Shown: positions 52,852 through 61,598 of the stretch, in pieces
Position numbering within the stretch: the stretch's first letter is position 1
Layout of the letters: the number at the start of each line of letters is the position of its first letter
DNA from: Peribacillus butanolivorans
GTDB taxonomy: Bacteria; Bacillota; Bacilli; Bacillales; DSM-1321
Reading direction: 5' to 3'
Length of the DNA: 64,000 nucleotides
Assembly: GCF_001273755.1 (NCBI RefSeq)
Contig: NZ_LGYA01000001.1
Span: forward strand, 1,720,362 to 1,784,361
Position numbers and translations under genes: made by a program
Notes under the pieces: model-generated
Seen by the model: the letters and a program-made list of their open reading frames with translations, nothing else
Told to the model about the DNA's origin: nothing
Databases searched by the model: none

Positions 52852-54045
52852 ATGAGCAATGCAGCATTAGAAAAAAATATATATTCAAGAGCGTACATCC
52901 AGGAAATTAGAGAAAAAATTAGACCGATTGTTGAAAAAGTAATTAAACCAAATGCAGATATGATTGATAGAGAAGGCATGTTTCCACGAGGGAATTTACA
53001 GGCCCTAGCAAAAGAAGGCTGGACCTCGGTAACGATTCCTGAGAGATGGGGGGGCTTAAACTTAGGTTATGTAGGTTTGTCCGTTGTGGCAGAAGAAATT
53101 GGCAGGGTAGATGCGTCTACAGGTCTTGTATATGCGATGCATGTTGGTGCAGCTCAAGTAATTAATATTTTTGGTAATGATAATCAAAAAGATCGGTGGT
53201 TATTGCCTATTCGTGAAGGTGTTATCGGTACTTTTTCAGTAAGTGAAAAAGCTACTGGGGGGCACGTTTGGTATAACTTAAGTCAGGCAGAACGAGACGG
53301 TGAAGATTTTATTCTAAATGCTGAGAAGTCATTTACTACAAGTGGAGGACAAGCGGATTTTTATGTCGTACAAACCCGTACCGCAAATAGTGACGACCCG
53401 AGTGATCATAGTTTTTTTATTGTGAATGGTCATGATGAAGGGATAAGAGCAAAACCTTGGAAAGCATTAGGTGTACGCGGAAATCATAGTGGACCACTTA
53501 CGTTTAAAGATGTGAAAGTAAGTCATCGAGATTTATTGAACGCTGCTAGCGGAGATATATTGAATGGCACCGGTACTGTCCTCGGTTTAAGCGCAGTATG
53601 GCTTGGTGTGGCGCAAGGTGCTCTAGATGCCGCGGTAGCACATGTAACAAAAACGATTCATAAAGGTTTCAACAAAAGCCTAGCTGAATATCAAGTAATT
53701 CGTCAAAAATTGGCTGAGATTAAAATTCAAATTACAGGACTAAGAGCTTGGCAACTTGATTTAGCTAGACATTATGATGAATTACTTGAGACTAACCAAC
53801 CGTTAACTCAACTTAATACTGAGGTAACAGAACTTAAAGTTCAATCCACAGAATTAGCAGATTCTGCAGCTCGGGTTGCAATGGATGTAGCAGGTGGTTT
53901 TGGTTACATCGAGGGGGTTTTTGAACGAATTTACCGCGATGCTAGAGGTGGAATCCCGATGGCTCCTTCAAATAATTTGGCCCGCGAACAAATAGGTAGG
54001 GAGTTAGTTAATTTACCACTTGAGCTGTGGGGAGACGGAAAATAA
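52852..54045 (+). CDS. Acyl-CoA dehydrogenase family protein
   Basis: A 397-residue flavoprotein with a closer resemblance to acyl-CoA dehydrogenases: IPERWGGLNLGYVGLSVVAE at the N-domain, FSVSEKATGGHVWYNLSQAE, FTTSGGQADFYVVQTR and the end VAMDVAGGFGYIEGVFERIY, RDARGG. The start is the ATG at 52852 after TTGGAGG; an upstream frame to 52810 has no ribosome binding site. Together with the preceding gene it probably oxidises or desulfurises an organosulfur intermediate. Whether it acts as oxidase, dehydrogenase or monooxygenase cannot be told. Confidence 0.85.
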   Translation: MSNAALEKNIYSRAYIQEIREKIRPIVEKVIKPNADMIDREGMFPRGNLQALAKEGWTSVTIPERWGGLNLGYVGLSVVAEEIGRVDASTGLVYAMHVGAAQVINIFGNDNQKDRWLLPIREGVIGTFSVSEKATGGHVWYNLSQAERDGEDFILNAEKSFTTSGGQADFYVVQTRTANSDDPSDHSFFIVNGHDEGIRAKPWKALGVRGNHSGPLTFKDVKVSHRDLLNAASGDILNGTGTVLGLSAVWLGVAQGALDAAVAHVTKTIHKGFNKSLAEYQVIRQKLAEIKIQITGLRAWQLDLARHYDELLETNQPLTQLNTEVTELKVQSTELADSAARVAMDVAGGFGYIEGVFERIYRDARGGIPMAPSNNLAREQIGRELVNLPLELWGDGK

Positions 54046-54124
54046 ATTAAAAAATTTGGTAGAAAGAATATGTATTCTAATAGTAGAAAAATCTGCTATT
54101 TGGATAGATTTATTTCTTTATGTT

Positions 54125-54211
54125 TTAACAACTACTAAATTTGGAATTTAATATTTTGTTTACTGGATAACCAGAGACAGTTTCTAAATACGGAATTCGT
54201 CTCTGGTTTTT
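54125..54211 (+). promoter_or_regulatory. Promoter and attenuator-like leader L3, before the ABC transporter
   Basis: TTAACA (54125-54130), 18 bp, TAATAT (54149-54154). Almost at the expected transcription start, CTGG-ATAA-CCAG (54163-54174) forms a hairpin whose right arm starts the terminator stem CCAGAGAC (54171-54178) with GTCTCTGG (54199-54206) and a T tract. It has the same design as L1 and L2. The rest of 54046-54343 holds no gene. Confidence 0.68.
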
Positions 54212-54343
54212 GTTTATTTTCTTCCCAAAATTTGCAAATAGTTTGGCGGATGAAAGCTTTATACCAACATAAAACCATTTATTAATGGCCAGATGAACAA
54301 CATTTGTTTTGTAATAATTATCTAAAGAATTGGAGGAGCGATA

Positions 54344-55210
54344 ATGGCAAAAGTCCTTGATCGAGTTTATACAGTGAAAGAAGAAATGATCAATGTTCGA
54401 AATAAAATTGAAGCTAAGTCAATTGCTTTTGATTATGACGGTGTAGAAATTCTGAAAAATATAGACCTAACGATTAAAGAAGGGGAATTTGTCGTCTTTA
54501 TGGGTCCTAGTGGTTCTGGAAAAAGTACTCTTCTTCGCTTATTAACAGGGTTAGCTCAACCAAAGAAGGGTGAAATACTTGTCAACGGACATTCAATAGC
54601 AAAATCCTTACCAGATAGTGCAGTTGTATTTCAGGATTATTCTTTGTTCCCTTGGCTAACGGCAGAAGAAAATATAATTCTTGCTTTAAAGCAGAAATTA
54701 AAAAAATCAAAAACAAAACAGGAATTGGAGCACTTAGCCCAAAGTTATCTTCTATTAGTCCAGTTAGGTCATGCGTTTAAAAAATATCCAGGAGAAATGT
54801 CAGGTGGGATGAGGCAGCGTGCAGCAATTGCGAGGGCGCTATCTTTAGGATCAGATTTAATGTTCATGGATGAGCCTTTTGGTGCCTTAGATCCAGTAAC
54901 AAGAATTCAGCTACAAGATCTGATTCTCCAAGTAAATTATGAACAGCAGCGTACTATCGCATTTGTTACACATGATGCTGAAGAGGCTATTATTTTAGCG
55001 GATCGAATTGTGATATTTTCACCAGGACCACCTGGAAGTCTTGTTGAGACTATTAATGTACCTTTTCCTAAGCCAAGAAATCGTAAAAAGTTAATAGAGA
55101 GTTTAGAGTTTATTGAATTAAGAAATTATATTTTAGACATTATGAACAAAGGAATCTTTGAAAAATTAGAACAAGGCCATGAAATCCGTTCAGCAGGAGA
55201 AGGAATATAA
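54344..55210 (+). CDS. ABC transporter ATPase, NitT/TauT type (SsuB-like)
   Basis: A 288-residue ATPase with an N-terminal extension of about 22 residues. It has Walker A GPSGSGKST, Q-loop FQDYSLFPW, signature MSGGMRQRAAIARAL, Walker B LMFMDEPFGALD and H-loop FVTHDAEEA. The Q-loop and FGALDP motifs are typical of nitrate/sulfonate/taurine importers. It drives the permease encoded at 56321. The start follows TTGGAGGAG, and the transcript passes leader L3. Confidence 0.9.
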   Translation: MAKVLDRVYTVKEEMINVRNKIEAKSIAFDYDGVEILKNIDLTIKEGEFVVFMGPSGSGKSTLLRLLTGLAQPKKGEILVNGHSIAKSLPDSAVVFQDYSLFPWLTAEENIILALKQKLKKSKTKQELEHLAQSYLLLVQLGHAFKKYPGEMSGGMRQRAAIARALSLGSDLMFMDEPFGALDPVTRIQLQDLILQVNYEQQRTIAFVTHDAEEAIILADRIVIFSPGPPGSLVETINVPFPKPRNRKKLIESLEFIELRNYILDIMNKGIFEKLEQGHEIRSAGEGI

Positions 55211-55242
55211 ATAATATTAAAAATGATTAGGAGGATGGTTGC

Positions 55243-56310
55243 GTGAGAAAGCGAAAGTGGTTATTCGGTATTGTGATGCTCTTTGCTTTAACGTTAGTAG
55301 CTTGCAATGGTGATGAAGAAAAAGCATCTACGCAAGAGAAAACATATAAATTAAAGGTTGGATATGGTCAATTATATGGAGCTCCTCTAGCAGATATTGC
55401 TAGAGCTGAAGGGTTTTTTGAGGATGAAAATTTAGAGGTAGAAATGGTTTCCTTTACTAGTGGGGGATTGGACGCTTTACAAGCTGACAAAATAGATATT
55501 GCATTAACATTTGGTACAGCAACACCTTTAAACTATATTGCCCAAGGTGCAGATTTTAAATTTGTTGGAGGTCATATGGAAGGTGGACAGCCGGTTGTCA
55601 CAAAAAAAGAAAATGCAAGTCAATATAAAATATTAGAAGATTTCAAGGGAAAGAAAATTGCGACTATTCGTTTAGGAACACTTGATGTTGTCTTTAAGTC
55701 AGCGCTAGATGATGCTGGAATTGATATTCATAAAGATGTTGATTTTGTAGAAGTAAAAAGTGTGGCAGATGTACTTGAAGCTGTTAATTCTGGAAAAGTA
55801 GATGTTGGACTTTCCAATACAGGGCATATGACAAAAACAGAGGCATTAGGATTAACCCCTATTTTTTGGAGTAATGATCTAAGTCCAAATGATCTTTGCT
55901 GCCGAGTTACCGTAAGAGGCAATATAACTGGTGATAAGGCAGTTGCTTATAAGAAATTCATGAAAGGGCTAATAAGGGCAGAACGTGTAAAATTAGAAAA
56001 TCCAAAGAAAAATTTAGAAGCCTCGAAACCTACTTTTAAACAATTACCTGAAGAAAGAGTGAACGAAATAGTTAATGAGAAACATTTAATCAATTCTGCA
56101 GACCCAAACAAAAGGGAAGTAATTAACACGTGGAAAAAAATGCAAGATATTGGGTATATTTCAGACGTAGAAACTATTAATCTAGAAAATCACTTCGATC
56201 TTTCTATGTATGAAGAAGCATTAGATGAGCTGATTAAAGGGAATCCAAATGATGAATATTATAAACAAGTATTACAAAGATATAATGAGCAAAACTTAGA
56301 CTTCAAATGA
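55243..56310 (+). CDS. ABC substrate-binding lipoprotein (SsuA/NMT1-like)
   Basis: A 355-residue lipoprotein. The signal peptide has a lipobox (LTLVAC, Cys21). The mature part has the NMT1/SsuA pattern: LKVGYGQLYGAPLADIARAE, GFFEDENLEVEMVSFTSGG, KIDIALTFGTATPLNYIAQG and FKGKKIATIRLGT. It binds the organosulfur substrate outside the membrane. The start is GTG at 55243 after AGGAGGA. Unusually it holds a CC pair (NDLCCRVTV). It forms an operon with the ATPase and permease. Confidence 0.88.
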   Translation: MRKRKWLFGIVMLFALTLVACNGDEEKASTQEKTYKLKVGYGQLYGAPLADIARAEGFFEDENLEVEMVSFTSGGLDALQADKIDIALTFGTATPLNYIAQGADFKFVGGHMEGGQPVVTKKENASQYKILEDFKGKKIATIRLGTLDVVFKSALDDAGIDIHKDVDFVEVKSVADVLEAVNSGKVDVGLSNTGHMTKTEALGLTPIFWSNDLSPNDLCCRVTVRGNITGDKAVAYKKFMKGLIRAERVKLENPKKNLEASKPTFKQLPEERVNEIVNEKHLINSADPNKREVINTWKKMQDIGYISDVETINLENHFDLSMYEEALDELIKGNPNDEYYKQVLQRYNEQNLDFK

Positions 56311-56320
56311 TAAGGAGAAT

Positions 56321-57094
56321 ATGATGAAAAAGTTTTTTTCTATCTATATATATACAACGATAATTACAATTGCTTTACTCGCCTTATGGTTTTATATAAC
56401 AAATTTCACGGGATGGTTAAGCCCAATTATCTTCCCATCTCCAGAAATAGTTGTTATGGCATTCTTTAAAGCATTAATTGAACTATTTCAAGGATTTGTA
56501 AGTTCTATGAAATTATTAGTCCCAAGTTTTGTGCTAGCTCTAATACTAGGAATTGGCGGGGGACTGTTCTTTGGTCTTCATCCAAAATCAAGGAAAATCT
56601 TAACACCATTTTTTAATGCTTTTAGTCCACTGCCTTTAACATTATTTATTCCATATGCTATTGCTTTGTTACCAACATTTGAATTAGCGTCTATTTTCAT
56701 TCTGTTCCTTGCAGCTTTTTGGCCTATTTTTCTAGGCACGATTCAAGGTGTGTTATTGGTTGATAATCATTTTTGGGATAATGCAAAAACAATCGGGTTA
56801 CAGCAGAAAGATTTGATTTTAAAAGTAATCATTCCAGCAAGTTCGCCATTTATATTAAGTGGTACAGGAACAGCACTTAATTTATCTTTTCTAATTTTAA
56901 TGACCGCAGAAATGTTTGGAGCTAAATCGGGGATGGGCTACTTTATCCAGTTCTACACTGATTTTACTCAATATGATTATGTTTTAGCTGGATTAATTTT
57001 TAATAGTATCGTTATCTTATTGGTTATGTTTACTTTTGAAAAAATCAAAAAACGTATTCTTTTTTGGACAAACTTGAAAAATGAGGCCAATTAA
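56321..57094 (+). CDS. ABC transporter permease (SsuC-like)
   Basis: A 257-residue permease with six helices and the EAA-type coupling loop DNAKTIGLQQKDLILKVIIP. Helix content and length fit the NitT/TauT permeases (SsuC, TauC). It starts 10 bp after the binding-protein gene with AAGGAGA. It forms a homodimeric channel with two ATPase subunits. The exact sulfonate or sulfone specificity cannot be told. Confidence 0.88.
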   Translation: MMKKFFSIYIYTTIITIALLALWFYITNFTGWLSPIIFPSPEIVVMAFFKALIELFQGFVSSMKLLVPSFVLALILGIGGGLFFGLHPKSRKILTPFFNAFSPLPLTLFIPYAIALLPTFELASIFILFLAAFWPIFLGTIQGVLLVDNHFWDNAKTIGLQQKDLILKVIIPASSPFILSGTGTALNLSFLILMTAEMFGAKSGMGYFIQFYTDFTQYDYVLAGLIFNSIVILLVMFTFEKIKKRILFWTNLKNEAN

Positions 57095-57230
57095 GAGAAA
57101 AGAAAAAATACGAAGAGGAAACGAAGAAGACTAAGAAGTTTAGTTAAAAGAAAGATGATGAGGTTCTCTCTGCAATTTTAATTTTAATAGATTATAGAAG
57201 AGAATTTACTTTTGATGAAGGAGCTATTTT

Positions 57231-57611
57231 GTGAAATCGATAATATTTATACTATCAATTTTTTTGTTAATAGGATGTTCCGATTCAGGTAATAAACAAC
57301 AATTAGAGCAACCGAAATCGTTGAAGGTATTATTGGAAAGTAATCCTAAAAAAATTAAGATCAATGAAGCTGTCGCTTTTACTGCAGAAGTGAAATATGG
57401 GAGCGAAAATGTTAGCAAAGAGGCTGAGGTTCAATTTGAAATTATTGAAAATGGAATATCAATTGGATCAGTCTTTCCTAAAAATAAGGGAGATGGAAAG
57501 TATTTGTTAGAAACAAAGTTTTTTGATCAAGGACAGAAAAAAGTGATTGCACATGTTAGCTATAAAACTTTGCATGAAATGCCGGAACTATCTTTCCAGG
57601 TAAGTAATTGA
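57231..57611 (+). CDS. YtkA-like domain lipoprotein
   Basis: A 126-residue lipoprotein: the signal ends in LIGC (Cys16) and the mature part is an immunoglobulin-like YtkA domain (LKVLLESNPKKIKINEAVAF, AEVQFEIIENG, GDGKYLLETKFFDQGQKKVI). YtkA-like domains occur in copper and electron-transfer contexts, and beside thioredoxin-like proteins. The start is GTG at 57231 after AAGGAG. It lies 19 bp upstream of the TlpA-like gene, so the two probably work together outside the membrane. Confidence 0.75.
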   Translation: MKSIIFILSIFLLIGCSDSGNKQQLEQPKSLKVLLESNPKKIKINEAVAFTAEVKYGSENVSKEAEVQFEIIENGISIGSVFPKNKGDGKYLLETKFFDQGQKKVIAHVSYKTLHEMPELSFQVSN

Positions 57612-57630
57612 GAGGGGCCAGGTCATTCTA

Positions 57631-58173
57631 ATGAGTAAAGAAAAAAAGCCAGTGAACTTCTTTATAAAAAGTTTAGTGACTGCGATTTTAGTGTTAGGAC
57701 TTGGTTATACAATTTACACGAATTTAATTATTAAAAAAGAAGCAGTAACTATAGATCAAAGTAATCTTGCTCCTGATTTTACTTTGCAAGATTTAAAGGG
57801 TAATGAAGTAAAACTTTCGGATTATCGTGGAAAAGGTGTGATACTTAACTTTTGGGCAACCTATTGTCCACCTTGTGAAAAGGAGATGCCTTATTTGAAT
57901 AACGTCTATCAAGAATATGAAGATAAGGGAATTGAAATTCTAGCTGTAAATGCGCAAGAACCTAGAATCATAGTCAGTCCATTTGTCTTAGAAAAAAAAT
58001 TGAGTTTTTCCATTTTACTTGATCGGACTGGGGAAGCTATTGAGCAATATAAGGTTAATAATCTCCCCGTTACATATTTAATTAATGAAGATGGTGAGAT
58101 TACTCAAACCATTTCTGGAGAACTGACAGAAAAGAAGGTTCGTAGTTATGTAGAAAGCATTATTCCGAATTAA
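57631..58173 (+). CDS. Membrane-anchored TlpA/ResA-like thiol-disulfide oxidoreductase
   Basis: A 180-residue protein with an N-terminal anchor helix (about 9-30) and a thioredoxin fold: APDFTLQDLKGNEVKLSDYR, the redox motif WATYCPPCEKEMP (Cys about 87 and 90) and VTYLINEDGEI with the cis-proline NNLPVTY. It faces the outside and reduces disulfides, as ResA does for apocytochrome c. Here its context suggests reducing a disulfide or sulfur compound linked to organosulfur use. It is the last gene before a 208-bp gap. Confidence 0.87.
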   Translation: MSKEKKPVNFFIKSLVTAILVLGLGYTIYTNLIIKKEAVTIDQSNLAPDFTLQDLKGNEVKLSDYRGKGVILNFWATYCPPCEKEMPYLNNVYQEYEDKGIEILAVNAQEPRIIVSPFVLEKKLSFSILLDRTGEAIEQYKVNNLPVTYLINEDGEITQTISGELTEKKVRSYVESIIPN

Positions 58174-58381
58174 TGACTAGAGAGATTGTATTGATGCAAA
58201 CCAAACACGTGTTTTATGGCTTGTGAAAAATGAAATTGTAAAAAATGAATAAATAATTTGAATAATTAGATAGCAGTGGGTAACAAAAGAGAAAAAGTCT
58301 CAGAATTATAGATTTCAAATATAAAATGGCGTTTTGAAAATAAAAAAATGAATTTATTTCATAGAATGGAGACGAATTAAC

Positions 58382-59761
58382 ATGACTAACCCCCTATCAT
58401 TTTCTGCTTTTGTTATGAATACAGCATCTCACATCACTCACGGAATGTGGCGTGATGAAGAAGGTCATCAGTTGAACTTTAACGATGTAGATCTTTGGGT
58501 ATCTTTGGCTAAGCGGCTTGAGGAGGGTGGTTTTGATGCCATTTTTTTCGCAGACGTAATCGGTTTGTACGGTGACCACCGTGGCGGTTGGGATTTTCAT
58601 GTTGAAACCGGTTTGCAAATTCCCAGTAATGACCCAATAGTATTAATGTCCGCTCTTGCAGTGAATACAAAACATCTAGGATTAGCTTTTACGGCAGCTC
58701 CACTGCAGGAACCTCCCTTTAATTTTGCTCGCCGAGTTTCAACGCTAGATCATATCTCTAAGGGTCGCATTGCTTGGAATATGGTTACTAGTTCTTTGGA
58801 AAATGCTTTTCGCAACTTTGGTTACGATGAACTTGTCCCACATGATGAGAGATACAAGTGGGCAGATGAATATGTAGATGTATTGTATAAACTTTGGGAA
58901 GGTTCATGGGATGAGGGAGCGCTTTTACAAGATCGAGAGAGTGGAATTCATGCAGCTCCAGCAAAGGTTCATAAAATAAACCATGTTGGTGAGCGCTATA
59001 AAGTCGAAGGTCCGCATCTTGTTTCACCATCACCACAGCGAACGCCAGTGTTGTTTCAAGCAGGATCATCGCCTGCCGGCCGAGACTTTGCTGCTCGAAA
59101 TGCTGAGGCTGTCTTTATTGTAGCCCCTGATCCTGAAAATGCTCGTAAGTTAATCAATGATACTCGACATCTAGCTATTCAAAATGGTCGGGATGGTAAT
59201 GATATTCACTTTTATCAAGGGTTGTCTTTCGTCGTTGGGGAGACCGAAGAAGATGCTCGGCGTAAAGAATTTGAACTAGATAATAAGGTTGATTTCGATA
59301 TGATGATCGCTCATATGGCAGGAGGTATGGGGGTTGACCTAGGAAACGTTGGGCTTGATACACCGCTTGAAAATATCGAAACTGAGGGAATAAGAAGCAC
59401 ATTCGAATGGTTAAAGCAAAGCACACCAGGACGTACGCCTAATGTTAAAGACATTGCCCAAATGCGTAGTAGAACGACACGTATCGTAGGGACTCCTGAA
59501 ACAATTGCTGACCAGCTAGAGCTGTGGAGCAATGCAGGCGTCGATGGAATCAATGTAATAAATGCAACCATTCCAGGGTCTTATGAAGAGTTTATCGATC
59601 AAGTAATGCCTGTTCTTCGCCAGCGTGGTTTAGCTCGTGCTGAGAACGGTGAACCAGCTACACTTCGTCATAAGCTTTTTGGAGAAAATCGTCTCAGCGA
59701 GCGTCACCCTGCTGCACGATATAGAGGTGCTTTTGCCTCTAAAGAAGGTATTCAACAGTAA
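58382..59761 (+). CDS. LLM-class FMN-dependent monooxygenase
   Basis: A 459-residue paralogue of the enzyme at 49882: FSAFVMNTASHITHGMWRDE, RLEEGGFDAIFFADVIGLYG, FARRVSTLDHISKGRIAWNM, then SPQRTPVLFQAGSSPAGRDF. It differs in the substrate region (PLQEPPFNFAR and beyond), so it probably handles another organosulfur compound. GGAGACGAA precedes the ATG. No NAD(P)H:FMN reductase gene is in the window, so FMNH2 must come from elsewhere. Confidence 0.87.
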   Translation: MTNPLSFSAFVMNTASHITHGMWRDEEGHQLNFNDVDLWVSLAKRLEEGGFDAIFFADVIGLYGDHRGGWDFHVETGLQIPSNDPIVLMSALAVNTKHLGLAFTAAPLQEPPFNFARRVSTLDHISKGRIAWNMVTSSLENAFRNFGYDELVPHDERYKWADEYVDVLYKLWEGSWDEGALLQDRESGIHAAPAKVHKINHVGERYKVEGPHLVSPSPQRTPVLFQAGSSPAGRDFAARNAEAVFIVAPDPENARKLINDTRHLAIQNGRDGNDIHFYQGLSFVVGETEEDARRKEFELDNKVDFDMMIAHMAGGMGVDLGNVGLDTPLENIETEGIRSTFEWLKQSTPGRTPNVKDIAQMRSRTTRIVGTPETIADQLELWSNAGVDGINVINATIPGSYEEFIDQVMPVLRQRGLARAENGEPATLRHKLFGENRLSERHPAARYRGAFASKEGIQQ

Positions 59762-59837
59762 TTAAGGAATTTTCAGATGACATTAGTGCTCAACCGGATG
59801 ACGCATAAATAAATAGACAATTTTAATTTATAGTCTG

Positions 59838-59873
59838 AAAAAGGTATGAGGGCAATCACCTCATACCTTTTTT
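59838..59873 (+). terminator. Terminator of the organosulfur cluster
   Basis: AAAAAGGTATGAGG (59838-59851) pairs with CCTCATACCTTTTT (59859-59872), a near-perfect 14-bp stem with a T tract. The region up to 60070 holds no gene. Confidence 0.88.
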
Positions 59874-60070
59874 GATTTTATTGCAATTGTTATTATGCTG
59901 TTTTTTTTTGAATCCTATTTATTCATATTAACAACATTAAATGTGAACATTGTCATGATTTTAATAAGGGGGCACAAAAAAACCTTGAGTAAGTAGGCGG
60001 TGAAACCGTACATTGATACGCCATTTTTTACTCCCAAATCAAAGCAGATATATAAATATTGGACCTGCTG

Positions 60071-60832
60071 TTAATCAAATTTGCTCATTTTACTAGTAAT
60101 AAAAAGATAAACAGCAATGCCTCCAAAACTAATAAGTGTACCTACTATTAATTGGGTGTCATCATGAAGTGCAAATTGACTTAGCAAATAATCCGGTAAT
60201 GTTAAAAGTGCTAAAATAATTATGACGACCCATGATCTAGCCCACCACGAGATTGCAATAAGAAAAACAAAAGTAATAATTGCTGTAATATTCGTCCACG
60301 TAGTCCCAAATTGAATCACAGGTGTTTCAATTATTCTATTAAAGAAAATCAAGCCAATATACAGACCAAGCGGAAGCATCCCAAGTACATAATAAATTGC
60401 AAATTCTTTTCCTCTGGAAATATTATTTGCAGAAACATACTTAAACGCACTAAAGATGCCCAATATGAAAATCGCAGCAATACATACATGACCGATTAAT
60501 TCCAGTAGTGAATAGGAAAGGTTTCCTTTGAATAAATCATTGATAATTGTGAAAGAAAAAGCACCAAAAATGATAATGACGATATATTTAAACCAAGATC
60601 GGTAATCAGTAGTCATCTCGTTTGATATCTGATCCATGTATTCTTTAGGTGATTGGCCAATAATGTTGTCGATTGACTTCCCTTTTTTCTCTGCTTCCAT
60701 AAGATGAACCTCTAATTCTTCCACAATACTTTCAATTCCATCTGAATTCTTTCCACTGGAAAATAAATAAACTCGAAGATCCTCTAAGAAAGATTTGCTT
60801 TTAGAAGATAGATTTACAGCAGTACTTTTCAA
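60071..60832 (-). CDS. HAAS-domain membrane protein
   Basis: A 253-residue protein. The N-terminal about 75 residues (SFLEDLRVYLFSSGKNSDGI, VEELEVHLMEAEKKGKSIDN, IGQSPKEYMDQI) match the HAAS alpha-helical signalling domain. Six to seven membrane helices follow. HAAS proteins usually sit next to PadR regulators and may help control an associated transporter or envelope process. The gene follows the PadR gene by 29 bp and is cotranscribed. Confidence 0.8.
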   Translation of the reverse strand: MKSTAVNLSSKSKSFLEDLRVYLFSSGKNSDGIESIVEELEVHLMEAEKKGKSIDNIIGQSPKEYMDQISNEMTTDYRSWFKYIVIIIFGAFSFTIINDLFKGNLSYSLLELIGHVCIAAIFILGIFSAFKYVSANNISRGKEFAIYYVLGMLPLGLYIGLIFFNRIIETPVIQFGTTWTNITAIITFVFLIAISWWARSWVVIIILALLTLPDYLLSQFALHDDTQLIVGTLISFGGIAVYLFITSKMSKFD

Positions 60833-60861
60833 CTCTTCATCCCCTTTTTGGATTATTAAAA

Positions 60862-61194
60862 CTAATCATTTTTTGCTTCATGGTTTAAAACCCGATTGAC
60901 ATTGCCCTTCAAATATTCCCATCGTTCCATAAAGTTTATTAATTCCTGTTCTCCTTTTCGGGTCAGGGAATAATATTTTCTTTTAGGCCCAGCAGTTGAT
61001 TTTTTTAATGTAGATGTTACCAGTTCTTCTTTTTGCATACGCATCAATAAAGGGTAAATGGTTCCCTCACTAAATGAATTAAATCCATATCCCTCTAATT
61101 TTTCAGCTAACTCATATCCATATACTTCTTTATCTTTGATGATTGCCAATAAACACCCGTCCAATATCCCTTTCATCATCTGTGTAGTGGTCAA
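60862..61194 (-). CDS. PadR-family transcriptional repressor
   Basis: A 110-residue winged-helix regulator: MMKGILDGCLLAIIKDKEVY, GYELAEKLEGYGFNSFSEGT, IYPLLMRMQKEELVTSTLKK and the C-terminal helix. The fingerprint GTIYPLLMRMQKEEL is typical of PadR. A TTG at 61194 fits AAAGAGGTGA seven bases upstream, whereas the frame open to 61269 runs across the operator and is unlikely to be translated. It probably represses its own operon through the double dyad upstream. Confidence 0.87.
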   Translation of the reverse strand: MTTTQMMKGILDGCLLAIIKDKEVYGYELAEKLEGYGFNSFSEGTIYPLLMRMQKEELVTSTLKKSTAGPKRKYYSLTRKGEQELINFMERWEYLKGNVNRVLNHEAKND

Positions 61195-61217
61195 ATGAAT
61201 GTCACCTCTTTCCATGT

Positions 61218-61270
61218 CTTGCAATACAAGGTATATGATTATTATGAAGATTAATACCTTGTAATGCAAG
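61218..61270 (-). promoter_or_regulatory. Double-dyad operator of the PadR operon
   Basis: Two CTTG-N5-CAAG dyads at 61218-61230 (CTTGCAATACAAG) and 61258-61270 (CTTGTAATGCAAG) lie 40 bp apart, about four helical turns. Longer flanks are themselves inverted repeats (TTGCAATACAAGGTAT and ATACCTTGTAATGCAA). They lie upstream of the padR ribosome binding site. Confidence 0.8.
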
Positions 61271-61598
61271 ATAATATTTAATTATTTTTATGTGAATTGC
61301 GGTGAGTTACAAAATTACTTACACGCTAAGGATTATTTTATAAGTGGTTTATAAGGTAGTATCGAAACGACAATTAAGGGATACTCAACCATGATATCGT
61401 CGTCTGATATAACCAAAATCTTTTTTTGAAAAATAATTAATTATCCGCATTGTACTCATAAAGAAACAGGATTACCTGAAAGTGATTCACTAGGTACGTA
61501 AATATTAGATGTGAGGGGATCTTGTGCATTGAAGTTAATTGAAGTTTCTTAATCCCCGAATTCGAAAGAAATGAATAGTACTAAGAAATCTTTTTACA
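61271..61598. other. Intergenic, no gene seen
   Basis: AT-rich; no supported feature apart from the possible upstream part of the PadR promoter on the minus strand. Confidence 0.4.
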
